Counted from the stretch's first letter, positions 18,201 through 27,675 are shown. The stretch: 64,000 nt of DNA from Methanobrevibacter sp. YE315 (GCF_001548675.1 NZ_CP010834.1:372001-436000), one strand, 5' to 3'. Notes: a model not told the origin generated them from the sequence alone. Numbers and translations: made by a program.

Positions 18201-19697
18201 ATGTATGAATTAATAAAAGATGCTGTTCATGATGATGATGCTGCAATTGAAATATCAAAAATGGATAAGGATGTAACTTCTGTTGTTGATGCAATTTCTG
18301 AACTTTCATTAGAAGAAACAATGAAATTAGGGATGCAATTTAAAAGATTTCCTTTAGGATGTGATTTAACAGAAGTGGTTGTAGGAACATGTGCATCTGA
18401 TTTGGAACTAATGGATTTATTAGGAAATTGTAGATTGGCGGATATGATTGGTGCTCCAATTCACATTTGTGCATATGCCTTTTCAGACATCGCTGAGAAG
18501 TTTGGAATGAGGGGTGTTGAGGTCATGAAGAAAGTTCATGAAATTGTCGATGTTCCTCTTGATTTGGATCACTTCGGTGAAAATGGTGCGATGAGGCTTC
18601 CTAAAAACATCAGTGGATGTGGTGGTGAATGTTATAATAAGGGTCCGGCGTTTACTGAATGTCCTCGTGGAAGAATTCATGAAAGATTAATAGATAAGGA
18701 ACTTGCTGAAAAGGATGATAAGGAAGAGTGGGTTAAGTTATCCTCATCAGTTGCAGTTAATGTTACATGTGAACAGACTGGTGACGGTCATGCAGCACCA
18801 TTGAGGGAAGCTGAAGATATTGCGAATCTGGCCAAAAAATATGGCAGGGGTTTGGAATCCATCATGTTCGTTGGTGATGGTTATGATGAAGTAATTACCG
18901 GATTTGAAAAATCTATTGAAATAGGTGCTGATGTTATTGTAGTTGAAGGAGGTCCATTTAATAGATGTGAAAATACCACAGAAGCATATGCAAAAACAAT
19001 TGCCGCTGCAAGGATATTATCTCCCGGAAAGGTCGTTGCTACTAATGGAGCTTATGAACATGAAGTTAGGGCAGGTCTGAGGTCTGGCTTAAACATGGTA
19101 ATTACCGGTTTTCCAAAAAACCATCATGGTTATATGTGCGGTTTTGAGCCTGGAACTGCCAGAAGGGGAAAATTTGGTCTTCCAAGAGTTATTCAAATTA
19201 TTAATGAGGAATTCCCAAATAGGGGGCTTCCAGTTCAAAGACCTGATTTGTTGTCATTGGCAACTGCTGTCAAAATTGCGGGACCTGAGTATGTATATCC
19301 GAGAAAAATTGGCGCTTATCATGTTGGTGATGCGCACTGGGCAACTTTGGTCAATTCCAGAATGTATCAAAATATAGAATTAAAACACACTTTAAATGAG
19401 ATTGTTGCTTTGGCTGATGGAAATACAATTGCATTGCACGGTGGAAGGTTTATTTCATGGGTAATTGCCAATGAATTGGATAGGTATGTTGATGAGATTA
19501 TAATTTCAGATGTTGATGATTGGGTATTAAAAAATACTGTTGAAAACCTGCAAAATGCATTGGATGCAACTATTATTGCTGAAAAGGATGATAATGTTGC
19601 AGCTAATGGCGCTGATTTTTCAATTGCTTCATCAACAATGATTCCAGTCAAAGAAAGCATTTTAAAGAAAGTGCCTAATGCATTAACAATTGTATAA
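18201..19697 (+). CDS. hcgG: HcgG (HmdC), fibrillarin-like FeGP cofactor biosynthesis protein
   Basis: This 498-residue protein matches the HmdC/HcgG family, described as fibrillarin-like and found only beside hmd. Expected features are the length of about 500, a cysteine-rich patch SGCGGECYNKGPAFTECPRGR around residues 137-157 that may bind a metal or cluster, and a C-terminal Rossmann-like part (TIALHGGRFISWVIANELDRYVDEIIISDVDDW). With hcgA-F on the other side of hmd, the full known cofactor set is present. It is transcribed away from hmd. Confidence 0.85.
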   Translation: MYELIKDAVHDDDAAIEISKMDKDVTSVVDAISELSLEETMKLGMQFKRFPLGCDLTEVVVGTCASDLELMDLLGNCRLADMIGAPIHICAYAFSDIAEKFGMRGVEVMKKVHEIVDVPLDLDHFGENGAMRLPKNISGCGGECYNKGPAFTECPRGRIHERLIDKELAEKDDKEEWVKLSSSVAVNVTCEQTGDGHAAPLREAEDIANLAKKYGRGLESIMFVGDGYDEVITGFEKSIEIGADVIVVEGGPFNRCENTTEAYAKTIAAARILSPGKVVATNGAYEHEVRAGLRSGLNMVITGFPKNHHGYMCGFEPGTARRGKFGLPRVIQIINEEFPNRGLPVQRPDLLSLATAVKIAGPEYVYPRKIGAYHVGDAHWATLVNSRMYQNIELKHTLNEIVALADGNTIALHGGRFISWVIANELDRYVDEIIISDVDDWVLKNTVENLQNALDATIIAEKDDNVAANGADFSIASSTMIPVKESILKKVPNALTIV

Positions 19698-20158
19698 ATA
19701 TTAACTTTTTATAAAAAATTATGCTTTAAAGTAGTATTATTTTTATAAAAAGTATTACTTTTTTTATTTTTATATTTTTTATTATATTTTCATTACTCAA
19801 AGAATTTTCATTGCTTTTTTTTAGGAATAACTTCTAAAATTATCTTTATTTTTATAAACAATGATGTTTGACAGTTAGTTTATCTTTTAAATTGATTTAA
19901 GGAATTTTTTTAATTATTATTTTTTATCAAAATATGAATTTCCATGCTTTTTTTCGATAATTCTCTTATGTTTATTCTTTATTTATTTTTTAAGTGTTTA
20001 TTTTTTCTTGATTAACTTAAAACTCTTGAATTTTGGAAGTAATACTTTAATAACATTTATATGGTTATTACTAGTGAGTAGTTTATAGATTATTATAATT
20101 AATTTTGTTAATTTTAATAATTTGGAGATTATTTCAATAAATAATTGGAGAGAGTAGT
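19698..20158. promoter_or_regulatory. control region of the electron-transfer operon
   Basis: This 461-base gene-free stretch contains a block at 19729-19780 (AGTAGTATTA...AGTATTACTT then a T-rich run). A promoter block at 20052-20075 carries the TATA-like TTTATATGG, directly followed by TTATTACTAGT. Both blocks reappear with the same spacing of about 320 bases at 23516-23567 and 23837-23860. The TTACTAGT dyad overlaps the expected transcription start, fitting an operator. A ribosome binding site GGAGAG precedes the GTG at 20159. Confidence 0.6.
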
Positions 20159-20509
20159 GTGGAAATTACGGTAGAAGAAATTGCCATGATAAGAGAAAAT
20201 TACAACCCTAAAAATACGAATTTAAATTTAGATGTTGACTGGTCAGTTGAATATAGGAATACTGATCAAAGAGACATACAATATGATTTTGTTTTAAAGT
20301 CTTGTGAATATTTAAATTTAAATTTTAAAATTTCCGGATTGGTTAGATTAGACAATTTTGAAGAATTCATCCAGCAAGATTGTTCTCAAATCGTTTTCCA
20401 TCATGCGTGTAACATATTAATGAGCATGATTTCATTAACTAGGCAATCAAATTATGAGTTATTAAATGAGGATATTAATTCTGCTGTAAATTTGGATGCT
20501 ACTTTTTAA
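20159..20509 (+). CDS. conserved hypothetical protein, first gene of electron-transfer operon
   Basis: This 116-residue soluble protein starts with GTG behind GGAGAGAGTA. I do not recognise a domain. It is acidic, mixed alpha/beta, with two cysteines (SCEYLN and QDCSQ) and a C-terminal half rich in hydrophobic and Asn residues. It precedes FdhA-, FdhB- and MvhD-like genes by 17 bases, and may be a small accessory subunit as in the flp gene group of Methanothermobacter. Confidence 0.6.
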   Translation: MEITVEEIAMIRENYNPKNTNLNLDVDWSVEYRNTDQRDIQYDFVLKSCEYLNLNFKISGLVRLDNFEEFIQQDCSQIVFHHACNILMSMISLTRQSNYELLNEDINSAVNLDATF

Positions 20510-20526
20510 AATTTTGGTGATGTATT

Positions 20527-21540
20527 ATGTTTGAAATTAAACACACGTTATGCCCATCATGCAGTGTTGGTTGTGGTATAAATGTGATTTTAGATAATGA
20601 AGAAATTGTGGGAACTTTTCCCTATAAAAGACATCCAGTTAACGCTGGTAAAAACTGTTTAAATGGAAGAAATTCTATTGATTGTTACAAAAACAAATTT
20701 GAAGCAGTTGATTTAAATAAAGCAATTGCAGACGCTTCAAATGAAATTAAATCTAATAATGCATCAGACATATCTGTAATCTGTTCTGGTAATGTCTGTG
20801 TTGAAGAAGTTGAAGCAATTAAAGATTTTGCTGAATTTAATGGATTTAATCTTGGGTTTTATGCTGATGGGTTGAAAAATTTTGACGATGTCGCTTCTTA
20901 TGATGATGTTGCACATGCAGGCAAAGTATTTGTAATCGGTGATTTGTTGTATGAAAATCCTTTGGTTGGAAGAAGAATTGTTCATGCAAAACAGAATGAT
21001 GCGAAAATATATGCTTTGAGCAAAAATGAAAGTGCAGTTACATTCAATATTGCAGATGAAACATCCAATTCATCAGTTCAGGAATTTATAGATAACTTTA
21101 TGGGAGAAATTGACGATTCATCAGTTGTTGTATTTAATTACGTTGATGAAAAGGATGATTTGGATAAATTAGAATCTTTAAATTGTAAAATTTTACCTGT
21201 TTTCAGCAAACCTAATACCAAAGGCGCTTTAAACATTATTGATTCAAAATCCAATGATGAACTGATAGAAATGTTCGATAACACTAAATTGCTAGTGGTT
21301 TTTAATGATGATGTTGTTGATGAATTCGATTATGACTTCACTAAAATATCCAAAATAATCAGTTTAGCCTGTTGTGAAAATGATACTACAAAAATCTCAG
21401 ATATTGTTATTCCTATTAAATCATGGTTGGAACAAGATGGATCTTTTGTAAATGCAATGGGTGAAACACAAAGTTTCAGTTCTGTAGTCGAATCTGATAA
21501 TTTAAGTATTGCTGAAATTATCGAGGAGTTAAATAAATAG
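20527..21540 (+). CDS. truncated FdhA-like molybdopterin oxidoreductase homologue
   Basis: This 337-residue protein keeps the N-terminal [4Fe-4S] domain of the molybdopterin oxidoreductase family (Cys9, Cys12, Cys16 and a fourth Cys about 27 residues on, near KNCLNGRNSIDC) and part of the following alpha/beta domain. Formate dehydrogenase alpha is about 680 residues; the cofactor-binding and catalytic half, with its Cys/Sec, is absent. It is thus unlikely to oxidise formate and may act as an electron-transfer or scaffold subunit. This matches the flp (formate-dehydrogenase-like) genes recalled from Methanothermobacter. Confidence 0.75.
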   Translation: MFEIKHTLCPSCSVGCGINVILDNEEIVGTFPYKRHPVNAGKNCLNGRNSIDCYKNKFEAVDLNKAIADASNEIKSNNASDISVICSGNVCVEEVEAIKDFAEFNGFNLGFYADGLKNFDDVASYDDVAHAGKVFVIGDLLYENPLVGRRIVHAKQNDAKIYALSKNESAVTFNIADETSNSSVQEFIDNFMGEIDDSSVVVFNYVDEKDDLDKLESLNCKILPVFSKPNTKGALNIIDSKSNDELIEMFDNTKLLVVFNDDVVDEFDYDFTKISKIISLACCENDTTKISDIVIPIKSWLEQDGSFVNAMGETQSFSSVVESDNLSIAEIIEELNK

Positions 21541-21549
21541 AGGGATAAT

Positions 21550-22689
21550 ATGAGTTACGTTTTAGCAAAATCTCAAAATAATGAAATTCATGAAGCAGGT
21601 GAATGTGGAGGAGCTGTAACTAGTATTCTCAAATATTTACTTGATGAAGGATTAGTTGATGGTGTTTTAGCATTAAGTCCTCAAGATGATGTTTATGATG
21701 CTTTGCCGGTTTTCGTTACTGATTCAGAAGATTTATTGAAAACTGCAGGGTCATATCACTGCGCTCCAACTATGATAGGTGACCTTGTTCAAAAATACTT
21801 CATTGATAAAAAAGTTGCATTCACAGTCAAACCATGTGACATGAGGGCTGTAGAAGAGCTTATCACAAGGCATAAAATTAATAAAGATAACATTTATATG
21901 ATTGGTTTAAATTGCGGAGGAACCGTTTCACCGGTTAGCGGTAGAGAAATGATTGATTTATTCTATGAAGCTAATCCTGATGATGTTGTAAGTGAAGAAA
22001 TCGACAAAGGACAATTCATCATTGAACTTGCAGACGGTTCTGAAGAAGCAGTGAAAATCCATGATCTTGAAAAAGAAGGTTATGGACGTCGTAACAACTG
22101 TCAAAGATGTGATGTTAAAATCCCAAGAAAAGCCAATATTGCTTGTGGAAATTGGGGTGCCGAAGATGGTTGGACCTTCATTGAAATCAACGATGAAAAA
22201 GGTCAGGAATTAATAGACGGTGCTAAAAAGGCAGGAATTCTCGAAACCAAATCTCCTTCTGATGCGGCTGTTGAAGGCAGATCTAAAGTCGAAAACATCA
22301 TGATTAAAATGGCTAAAAAGAATCAGGATGCAACCTACCCATCAGTTAGTGGAATGACTGAATGGAATCGTTGTATTAGCTGTTATGCTTGTCGTGATAT
22401 TTGTCCAATCTGCTGGTGTTTCGAAAACTGTGAGTTAAACAAACCTTACTTTAAAGATGAGGCAAACATTCCGCCAACTCCAATTGCTTTCCAAGGGGTA
22501 AGATTATCTCACATGAGTTTCAGTTGTTGTGACTGCGGCCAATGTGATGATGTATGTCCAATGGACATTCCTGTCTCATTAATCTTCGATAAATTGCAGA
22601 AAAAATACTATAATAGAACTGGTTATGTAGCTGGAGTTTCAGATGATATCAAACCTCCATTATACAGTCCAGAAAAAACCGAATTATGA
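21550..22689 (+). CDS. FrhB/FdhB-family F420-reducing beta subunit homologue
   Basis: This 379-residue protein has the FrhB/FdhB fold with GECGGAVTSILKYLLDEGLVDGVL near the N-terminus, PCDMRAVEEL, GLNCGGTVS and a cysteine cluster NNCQRCDVKIPRKANIACGNWG. A C-terminal double ferredoxin domain follows (CISCYACRDICPICWC and CCDCGQCDDVCPM). Relatives bind FAD and exchange hydride with coenzyme F420. In context it should pass electrons between F420 and the MvhD-like subunit next door. RBS AGGGAT is 5 bases before the ATG. Confidence 0.85.
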   Translation: MSYVLAKSQNNEIHEAGECGGAVTSILKYLLDEGLVDGVLALSPQDDVYDALPVFVTDSEDLLKTAGSYHCAPTMIGDLVQKYFIDKKVAFTVKPCDMRAVEELITRHKINKDNIYMIGLNCGGTVSPVSGREMIDLFYEANPDDVVSEEIDKGQFIIELADGSEEAVKIHDLEKEGYGRRNNCQRCDVKIPRKANIACGNWGAEDGWTFIEINDEKGQELIDGAKKAGILETKSPSDAAVEGRSKVENIMIKMAKKNQDATYPSVSGMTEWNRCISCYACRDICPICWCFENCELNKPYFKDEANIPPTPIAFQGVRLSHMSFSCCDCGQCDDVCPMDIPVSLIFDKLQKKYYNRTGYVAGVSDDIKPPLYSPEKTEL

Positions 22690-22698
22690 GGTGATTTG

Positions 22699-23103
22699 AT
22701 GTCTGATGATTTAAAAATTGTAGGTTTATTATGTAATTGGTGTTGTTATGGTGGTGCTGATACTGCAGGAACTGCACGTATGCAATACTCTCCAAACATA
22801 AGAATTATTCGTGTAATGTGTTCTGGAAGAATTAACCCTTCAATGATTTTCAAAGCATTTCAAGAAGGTGCTGATGGAGTATTTGTAGGAGGATGCCATA
22901 TTGGGGACTGCCATTATGATGCAGGTAACTACAAATGGTCAAGAAGATCAAAAATCGTTGAAGATATCCTTGAGGAATTTGGTATTGAAAAAGAAAGATT
23001 CCGTCATGAATGGATTTCAGCATCCGAAGGTGAAAAATTCCAAAGGACAATGGAGGAATTCCATAAAACTCTCTCAAAACTTGGACCATTAGAATTAGAG
23101 TAA
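22699..23103 (+). CDS. MvhD/FlpD-like [2Fe-2S] electron-transfer subunit
   Basis: This 134-residue protein of the MvhD family shows [15 protein letters not shown] at the N-terminus, followed by CSGRI and [10 protein letters not shown]. MvhD carries electrons from hydrogenase or formate dehydrogenase into heterodisulfide reductase. I chose the ATG at 22699, preceded by GAGGTGAT, over the TTG one codon earlier. It ends the operon and is followed by the first structured RNA element. Confidence 0.88.
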   Translation: MSDDLKIVGLLCNWCCYGGADTAGTARMQYSPNIRIIRVMCSGRINPSMIFKAFQEGADGVFVGGCHIGDCHYDAGNYKWSRRSKIVEDILEEFGIEKERFRHEWISASEGEKFQRTMEEFHKTLSKLGPLELE

Positions 23104-23126
23104 AAATAGCTAGCCATATATGGATT

Positions 23127-23443
23127 GTAAATAGCTATTTTAGCTATTTACTTTCATCCATTTAATTGTTTTTCTAAGATTAGTGTATTAATCACTAATG
23201 TTAGAAAAATAGTTAAAATTCTGTATTTTGGTTATTTTTCGATTATTGTCTTTATATTGATAAATCATCATTAGCCTGTAATATTGGTTGTTGGCATAAC
23301 CAGCCGGTATTGCATATTTTCTCCAAATCAATATGGGATAATAATAAAAAAGAGATTTGTATAATTATATATGGGTTTCTTTCACTGTCTACAATAGCTA
23401 TTAAAGCATTCGACTCCTCACATCTTTAATAGCTATTTTTTTT
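23127..23443 (+). ncRNA. candidate structured RNA, copy A, 3' of the electron-transfer operon
   Basis: Three hairpins lie in a gene-free region. The first is 23127-23151 (10-bp stem GTAAATAGCT/AGCTATTTAC). The second is 23169-23209 (9-bp plus 7-bp stem with a GG mismatch and 7-nt loop). The third is a 14-bp terminator stem 23393-23437 (AATAGCTATTAAAG/CTTTAATAGCTATT) ending in T residues. The same three elements occur in order at 23941-24167 with compensatory base changes (see findings). It may be a long 3' UTR, a processed RNA or an independent transcript. Confidence 0.6.
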
Positions 23444-23515
23444 AAAATCTTAAATTTTTTCTGGTTGGTTAATTTCAATTCAAATAATATTTTTTTATAA
23501 AAAAATATTATTATT

Positions 23516-23860
23516 AGTAGTATTATTTTTATTAAAAGTATTACTTTTTTTATTTTTATATTTTTAAGATATTGGCTCGAAGTTATCTCATTAAAATATT
23601 TGTTTTAACTGTTTGCGCATCTTTTATCAATTTTTTGAGGAGTTGCTTATTTTAATTAGTTATTTTTTAATTTAAGGTAATTTTAACAATTTTCGTAGTT
23701 ATTATCTTTTTTCAGAAACGGAATAAAAATTCTTTTCTAACAATAAAAACTGTTTTACAATTATATTTTGATAATTTAAGATATGTAATTTGTTTATTTT
23801 TATTTTAACGATTAATTTGAAGAGTATTACTGTAAAAACATTTATATGGTTATTACTAGT
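23516..23860 (+). promoter_or_regulatory. second copy of the electron-transfer operon control region
   Basis: A block at 23516-23567 (GTAGTATTATTTTTATTAAA, AGTATTAC and a T-rich run) and a promoter block at 23837-23860 (24 bases identical to 20052-20075, including TTTATATGG and TTATTACTAGT) are separated by about 320 bases, as in the first copy. The sequence between is only loosely similar. No gene follows; the candidate RNA copy B does. The TTACTAGTTAGTAA dyad overlaps the expected start site. Confidence 0.6.
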
Positions 23861-23884
23861 TAGTAAAGTATAGATTATCAAATT

Positions 23885-24170
23885 GGTTTTTGATAATTTA
23901 TATGTCCATACCTCAATTAAGAAATTTGGTCATAAACTTTGTAAATAGCTATAACAGCTATTTACACTCTATCTTTAATTTCCTTTCCAAGATTAGTGTT
24001 TTAATCACTAATGCTGGAAAGATATTATCTTTCAAAACTTCTTTGTATTTTAAGAAATATTAATATATTTCTCAGTCAATTTGCAAAAGCTATGCAATTC
24101 TTATACTAAGAATTGAAATTTTGTATCACTAATAGTTATTAAAGGGCTCTCAACTTTAATAACTATTTTT
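23885..24170 (+). ncRNA. candidate structured RNA, copy B, with its own promoter
   Basis: It is expected to start near 23865-23885 from the duplicated promoter. Hairpin 1 at 23941-23965 has the same 10-bp stem as copy A with loop ATAAC. Hairpin 2 at 23983-24021 keeps ATTAGTG/CACTAAT and the loop TTTTAAT but has a changed lower stem, CTTTCCA/TGGAAAG. The terminator stem at 24131-24167 reads AATAGTTATTAAAG/CTTTAATAACTATT. No ORF longer than a few residues is evident. The end overlaps the region where the convergent ABCE1 gene stops. Confidence 0.6.
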
Positions 24171-24173
24171 AAT

Positions 24174-25952
24174 TTAATCGGATAAGTAATAGTACTCTCC
24201 TTTCTCTTTTTGTTCACGATCTTTGTAGCTGTCAAGTTTGTTAACTCTTGGTCTTTTGGTTTCCTTATCCCTTCTGAATGTAATGTTGAGATTTCCTAAA
24301 AACTCATTCATCGCATTTCTTAAGTCTGTCGGCTTTGAAGCATGACCATTCAAACCAGGAGTTCCATTGAATACCATTGCCCTGTCGGAGATATAATCGA
24401 TAAATACGATATCGTGGTCTACAATAAGTGATGCCGCATTTCTGCTTTCAATCATCTTGCGGATAACACGTGCGGTTATTAATCTCTGTTCGACATCTAG
24501 GAATGCTGTCGGTTCGTCGAAAAGATAGATTTCAGCATCTTTTGATAATGTTGCAGCTATTGCTAACCTTTGAAGCTCTCCTCCACTCAATCCTTTAACA
24601 GGTTTATCCAACATGTCGTCTAAGGTTAATGGTTTCATTATTTCGCTTTCAAAGATTTTGCTTCCGAAACTTGGTGCGTTCATGTATAGGAAATCGCTTA
24701 CTGTTCCTTCAAAGTTTGAAACGATATATTGTGGCTTATAGGCTATTGTAACCTCTTCATCGACTTCACCGTTTGTAGGTTCCTCTACTCCTGCAAGCAT
24801 TTTTGCAAATGTGGTTTTACCGATACCGTTTGAACCGAATGCAGTAACAATCTCGTCATAAAAGATTTCACCTGCATCAGCGCTTAATTTGAATCCGTCA
24901 TAATCTTTGTTCAAATCGGAATAGCTTGCAATTGCATCCCCTTCATCTTCGGGGGTTGGTGGTCTGATTGTGAATTCGATTGGATTTCTTCTGATTCTTA
25001 CATTTTCTTCTGCTAAAAATCCATTGATATAAGCATTGATTCCTAAACGAACTCCTTTTCTTCCGGATACGACACCGTATCCTCCAGGTTGCCCGTATAA
25101 AATATGGATATTATCTGACAATGCATCTAAAGTAGCAAGGTCGTGTTCAATAACAAGTACGCTTTTGCCTTCTTCAGCTAAAGAACGGATTACTTTTACG
25201 GCATTCAATCTTTGGGATACGTCAAGCCAGGATGTAGGTTCGTCAAAGTAATAGAAATCGCCTTCTCTTAAAACTGTTGCAGCTATTGCAACTCTTTGAA
25301 GTTCCCCTCCACTGAGGTTTTCCATTTTTCTGTCCAATACGTTTTCAAGCTGCAATTCATTTGTAACATAATCCAGTTTGTCCCTTTCATTCACGTTTGA
25401 AAGAAGGTCTTTTACTTTTCCTTTTACGACTTTCGGCAGTTTGTCAACCATTTGAGGTTTTAAGATAGTTTTTATATTGCCTTCGGACAGGTCTTTAAAG
25501 TATTTCTGAAGTGAGGATCCCTTGTAATATTCAATTACAGCATCCCAGTTTTCAGGCTTGTTTTCATAGTCTCCGAAGTTTGGAATCAAACTGCCTGATA
25601 GGATATTCATGATTGTTGATTTACCAATACCGTTTGGTCCGAGAAGCCCTAGGACTGTTCCCTCTTCCAGGCTTGGAAGTCCGAACAATTCAAATTGGTT
25701 TTGGCCAAATCTGTGTATAGGTTCACCTACTGCTTCAGGCAAATTAATAATAGTAACAGCGTCAAATGGGCAGCGATTTGTACAGATACCGCACCCTTCA
25801 CATAATTCTTCAGATATCAACGGTTTTTTACTATCTTCATCAATTACAATTGTGTCCTCATCCATTCTAACGCCCGGACAGTAATGTATGCAAAGATAAT
25901 CACATTTTTTAGGTTGACATCTATCCTTGTCTAAAATTGAAATACGAGTCAT
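24174..25952 (-). CDS. ribosome recycling ATPase ABCE1/RLI
   Basis: This 592-residue protein has all parts of ABCE1: two N-terminal 4Fe-4S sites ([16 protein letters not shown] and [13 protein letters not shown]), nucleotide-binding domain 1 ([25 protein letters not shown]), a hinge, and domain 2 ([24 protein letters not shown]). It splits post-termination ribosomes together with aPelota or aRF1. The length is normal for archaea. It is a single-gene unit. Confidence 0.97.
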   Translation of the reverse strand: MTRISILDKDRCQPKKCDYLCIHYCPGVRMDEDTIVIDEDSKKPLISEELCEGCGICTNRCPFDAVTIINLPEAVGEPIHRFGQNQFELFGLPSLEEGTVLGLLGPNGIGKSTIMNILSGSLIPNFGDYENKPENWDAVIEYYKGSSLQKYFKDLSEGNIKTILKPQMVDKLPKVVKGKVKDLLSNVNERDKLDYVTNELQLENVLDRKMENLSGGELQRVAIAATVLREGDFYYFDEPTSWLDVSQRLNAVKVIRSLAEEGKSVLVIEHDLATLDALSDNIHILYGQPGGYGVVSGRKGVRLGINAYINGFLAEENVRIRRNPIEFTIRPPTPEDEGDAIASYSDLNKDYDGFKLSADAGEIFYDEIVTAFGSNGIGKTTFAKMLAGVEEPTNGEVDEEVTIAYKPQYIVSNFEGTVSDFLYMNAPSFGSKIFESEIMKPLTLDDMLDKPVKGLSGGELQRLAIAATLSKDAEIYLFDEPTAFLDVEQRLITARVIRKMIESRNAASLIVDHDIVFIDYISDRAMVFNGTPGLNGHASKPTDLRNAMNEFLGNLNITFRRDKETKRPRVNKLDSYKDREQKEKGEYYYLSD

Positions 25953-26080
25953 TATAATCTCCTTAAAAATATAATCATAAATAATTTTATTTTTACTATT
26001 TAATTAAATTTTGCAAAATGCTTTTTATCATTTTTACAAAAAACTTTTTAATCCAAAATTTAATATTTAATATTGATAAT

Positions 26081-26419
26081 ATGAAACAGGTCATGATTGT
26101 AAGAACTGATTTGAAAATGCGCAAAGGAAAAATTGCAGCCCAATGCTGTCATGGGTCTATCGGCGCATATAAGAAATCTCCCGCTGATAAGATTAGAAAA
26201 TGGGAAAATGAGGCTTATGCCAAAGTAATCCTAAAGGTTCAAACCAAGGATGAGTTAATCGAGCTTAAAAAATTGGCTGATGAAAAGGGCATTTCCAATT
26301 ATTTGGTAGTTGATGCCGGAAGAACTCAAATACCTACATCAAGCGTAACAGTTTTGGCCCTTGGTCCGGATGAGGATGAAATAATTGACGAAGTGACTGG
26401 AGATTTAAAACTTTTATAG
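26081..26419 (+). CDS. pth2: peptidyl-tRNA hydrolase, Pth2 type
   Basis: This 112-residue Pth2 contains the family start MKQVMIVRTDLKMRKGKIAAQCCHG and the C-terminal DAGRTQIPTSSVTVLALGP. It releases peptides from prematurely dropped peptidyl-tRNAs. I placed the start at the ATG at 26081, because the in-frame extension to 26018 is not family-like and the normal archaeal length is about 115. AT-rich TATA-like sequence lies just upstream, so the transcript may have a very short leader. Confidence 0.93.
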   Translation: MKQVMIVRTDLKMRKGKIAAQCCHGSIGAYKKSPADKIRKWENEAYAKVILKVQTKDELIELKKLADEKGISNYLVVDAGRTQIPTSSVTVLALGPDEDEIIDEVTGDLKLL

Positions 26420-26463
26420 TAAAACCATCATTTAATGAATAGCATTTTTAATTAAACAAGGTC

Positions 26464-27132
26464 GTGATTGCCATCGTAAAACAGGTTGTAAAAATTGGGG
26501 GAAGCCTATTTCCAAATTATGCAATAGATTTAGCAAAAAAACTCAAAGGCACTGATTCATGCATTGTTTTGGGTGGCGGCGAATTTGCAAATCTTATTCG
26601 TAAATACAATGATGAAATTGCATTTTCCGAGGAGACAAATCACTGGACAGCTATTGATTGTATGGATATAATAGCAAAACTTGTAAATGATAAGGTGGAC
26701 ACAACAAAACTGGCTTATTCTATAGAAGAGGTTAATCAGATATCTGATGAGGGTTTTACACCAATTTTTGTTGTTTCAGAGTTTTTAAAAAAGGAAGATC
26801 CTTTTGAATGTTCATGGGATGTGACTTCCGATTCAATTGCAGCATATATTTCACATCTTCTAAATGCAAACCTTTTAATAGTAACAAATGTAAATGGTAT
26901 ATATACCCAAGAACCGGAAGAGCCAGGTTCTACATTCATAAGTAAAATTGATGCAAAAACTTTACTAACTTTTCAAGAGTCATCAATTGATGTAATGTTG
27001 CCTTCTCTTTTATTAAAGTTTGGGACTAATTGTTATGTTGTGAATGGGAAGTACCCTGAAAGGGTTTTATCTTTAATAGATGATAATATAATTGATTATA
27101 ACTTCGATTACACAAAAATAATAGGTGAATAA
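26464..27132 (+). CDS. mfnE: MfnE-type amino acid kinase (methanofuran biosynthesis)
   Basis: This 222-residue amino acid kinase family protein has VVKIGGSL at the N-terminus, VLGGGEFA, and TNVNGIYT. Size and neighbourhood (a zinc ribbon and aEF1-beta downstream, as I recall for the Methanocaldococcus enzyme) point to MfnE, which phosphorylates [5-(aminomethyl)furan-3-yl]methyl phosphate in methanofuran synthesis. The start appears to be GTG behind AAGGT. Another small-molecule kinase cannot be fully excluded. Confidence 0.75.
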   Translation: MIAIVKQVVKIGGSLFPNYAIDLAKKLKGTDSCIVLGGGEFANLIRKYNDEIAFSEETNHWTAIDCMDIIAKLVNDKVDTTKLAYSIEEVNQISDEGFTPIFVVSEFLKKEDPFECSWDVTSDSIAAYISHLLNANLLIVTNVNGIYTQEPEEPGSTFISKIDAKTLLTFQESSIDVMLPSLLLKFGTNCYVVNGKYPERVLSLIDDNIIDYNFDYTKIIGE

Positions 27133-27133
27133 A

Positions 27134-27295
27134 ATGAAAACTGTAGAATGCATTTCATGTAAACAAGAAATTCCATTAACTGGACCATTCGTAGAATTTG
27201 AATGTCCAATGTGTGGAGCAAAAATTGCAAGATGTGAGAAATGCCGTACTTTTGGTCACGGTTATAAATGTGAATGTGGTTTTGAAGGACCATAA
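27134..27295 (+). CDS. small zinc-ribbon protein (HVO_2753-like)
   Basis: This 53-residue protein carries four CxxC-type knuckles: CISC, CPMC, CEKC and CEC. It resembles the archaeal HVO_2753-type double zinc-ribbon, a tiny protein family usually beside aEF1-beta and of uncertain role. The ATG comes one base after the mfnE stop, and aEF1-beta follows 20 bases later, so the three form an operon. Confidence 0.85.
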   Translation: MKTVECISCKQEIPLTGPFVEFECPMCGAKIARCEKCRTFGHGYKCECGFEGP

Positions 27296-27315
27296 ATTTA
27301 TTTGGAGGAATTAGA

Positions 27316-27585
27316 ATGGGTGAAGTTTTAACTACTATGAAAATTATGCCAGATAGTCCTGATGTAGATTTAGAAGCTATTAAATCTACTATCGAAAGTT
27401 CCATGCCTGAAGGCGCAAGAATCCACGATATTGCAGAAGAACCAATCGCTTTTGGTTTAGTTGCTATTGTTTTACAATTCATCACTGAAGATGGTGAAGG
27501 TGGATCTGAACCTACTGAAGAAATGGTTAAAGCTATCGACGGCGTTGCTAGTATTGAAATTACTGGCGTTGGAAGATTAATGTAA
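27316..27585 (+). CDS. ef1b: translation elongation factor aEF1-beta
   Basis: This 89-residue aEF1B is the guanine nucleotide exchange factor for aEF1A. It has the expected MGEVLTTMKIMPDSPDVDLE start and AIKSTIESSMPEGARIHDIAEEPIAFGL core. It is preceded by a strong TTTGGAGGAATT ribosome binding site. A T-rich run just after the stop probably terminates the operon. It is the last certain host gene before the virus-derived region. Confidence 0.95.
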   Translation: MGEVLTTMKIMPDSPDVDLEAIKSTIESSMPEGARIHDIAEEPIAFGLVAIVLQFITEDGEGGSEPTEEMVKAIDGVASIEITGVGRLM

Positions 27586-27675
27586 AATCTTTCACTTTTT
27601 TTTATTTTTTTGGAATATATTTATATATGAGTTTACACTAATCATTATATAACTATTGTTATAAAAATAATCAAT

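Noticed and set aside
20527-22689. Functional formate dehydrogenase FdhAB
   Set aside because: The alpha homologue lacks the molybdopterin catalytic region and the Cys/Sec position, so formate oxidation is unlikely.
23104-24173. CRISPR array
   Set aside because: The repeats are inverted stems present twice, not regularly spaced direct repeats with spacers.
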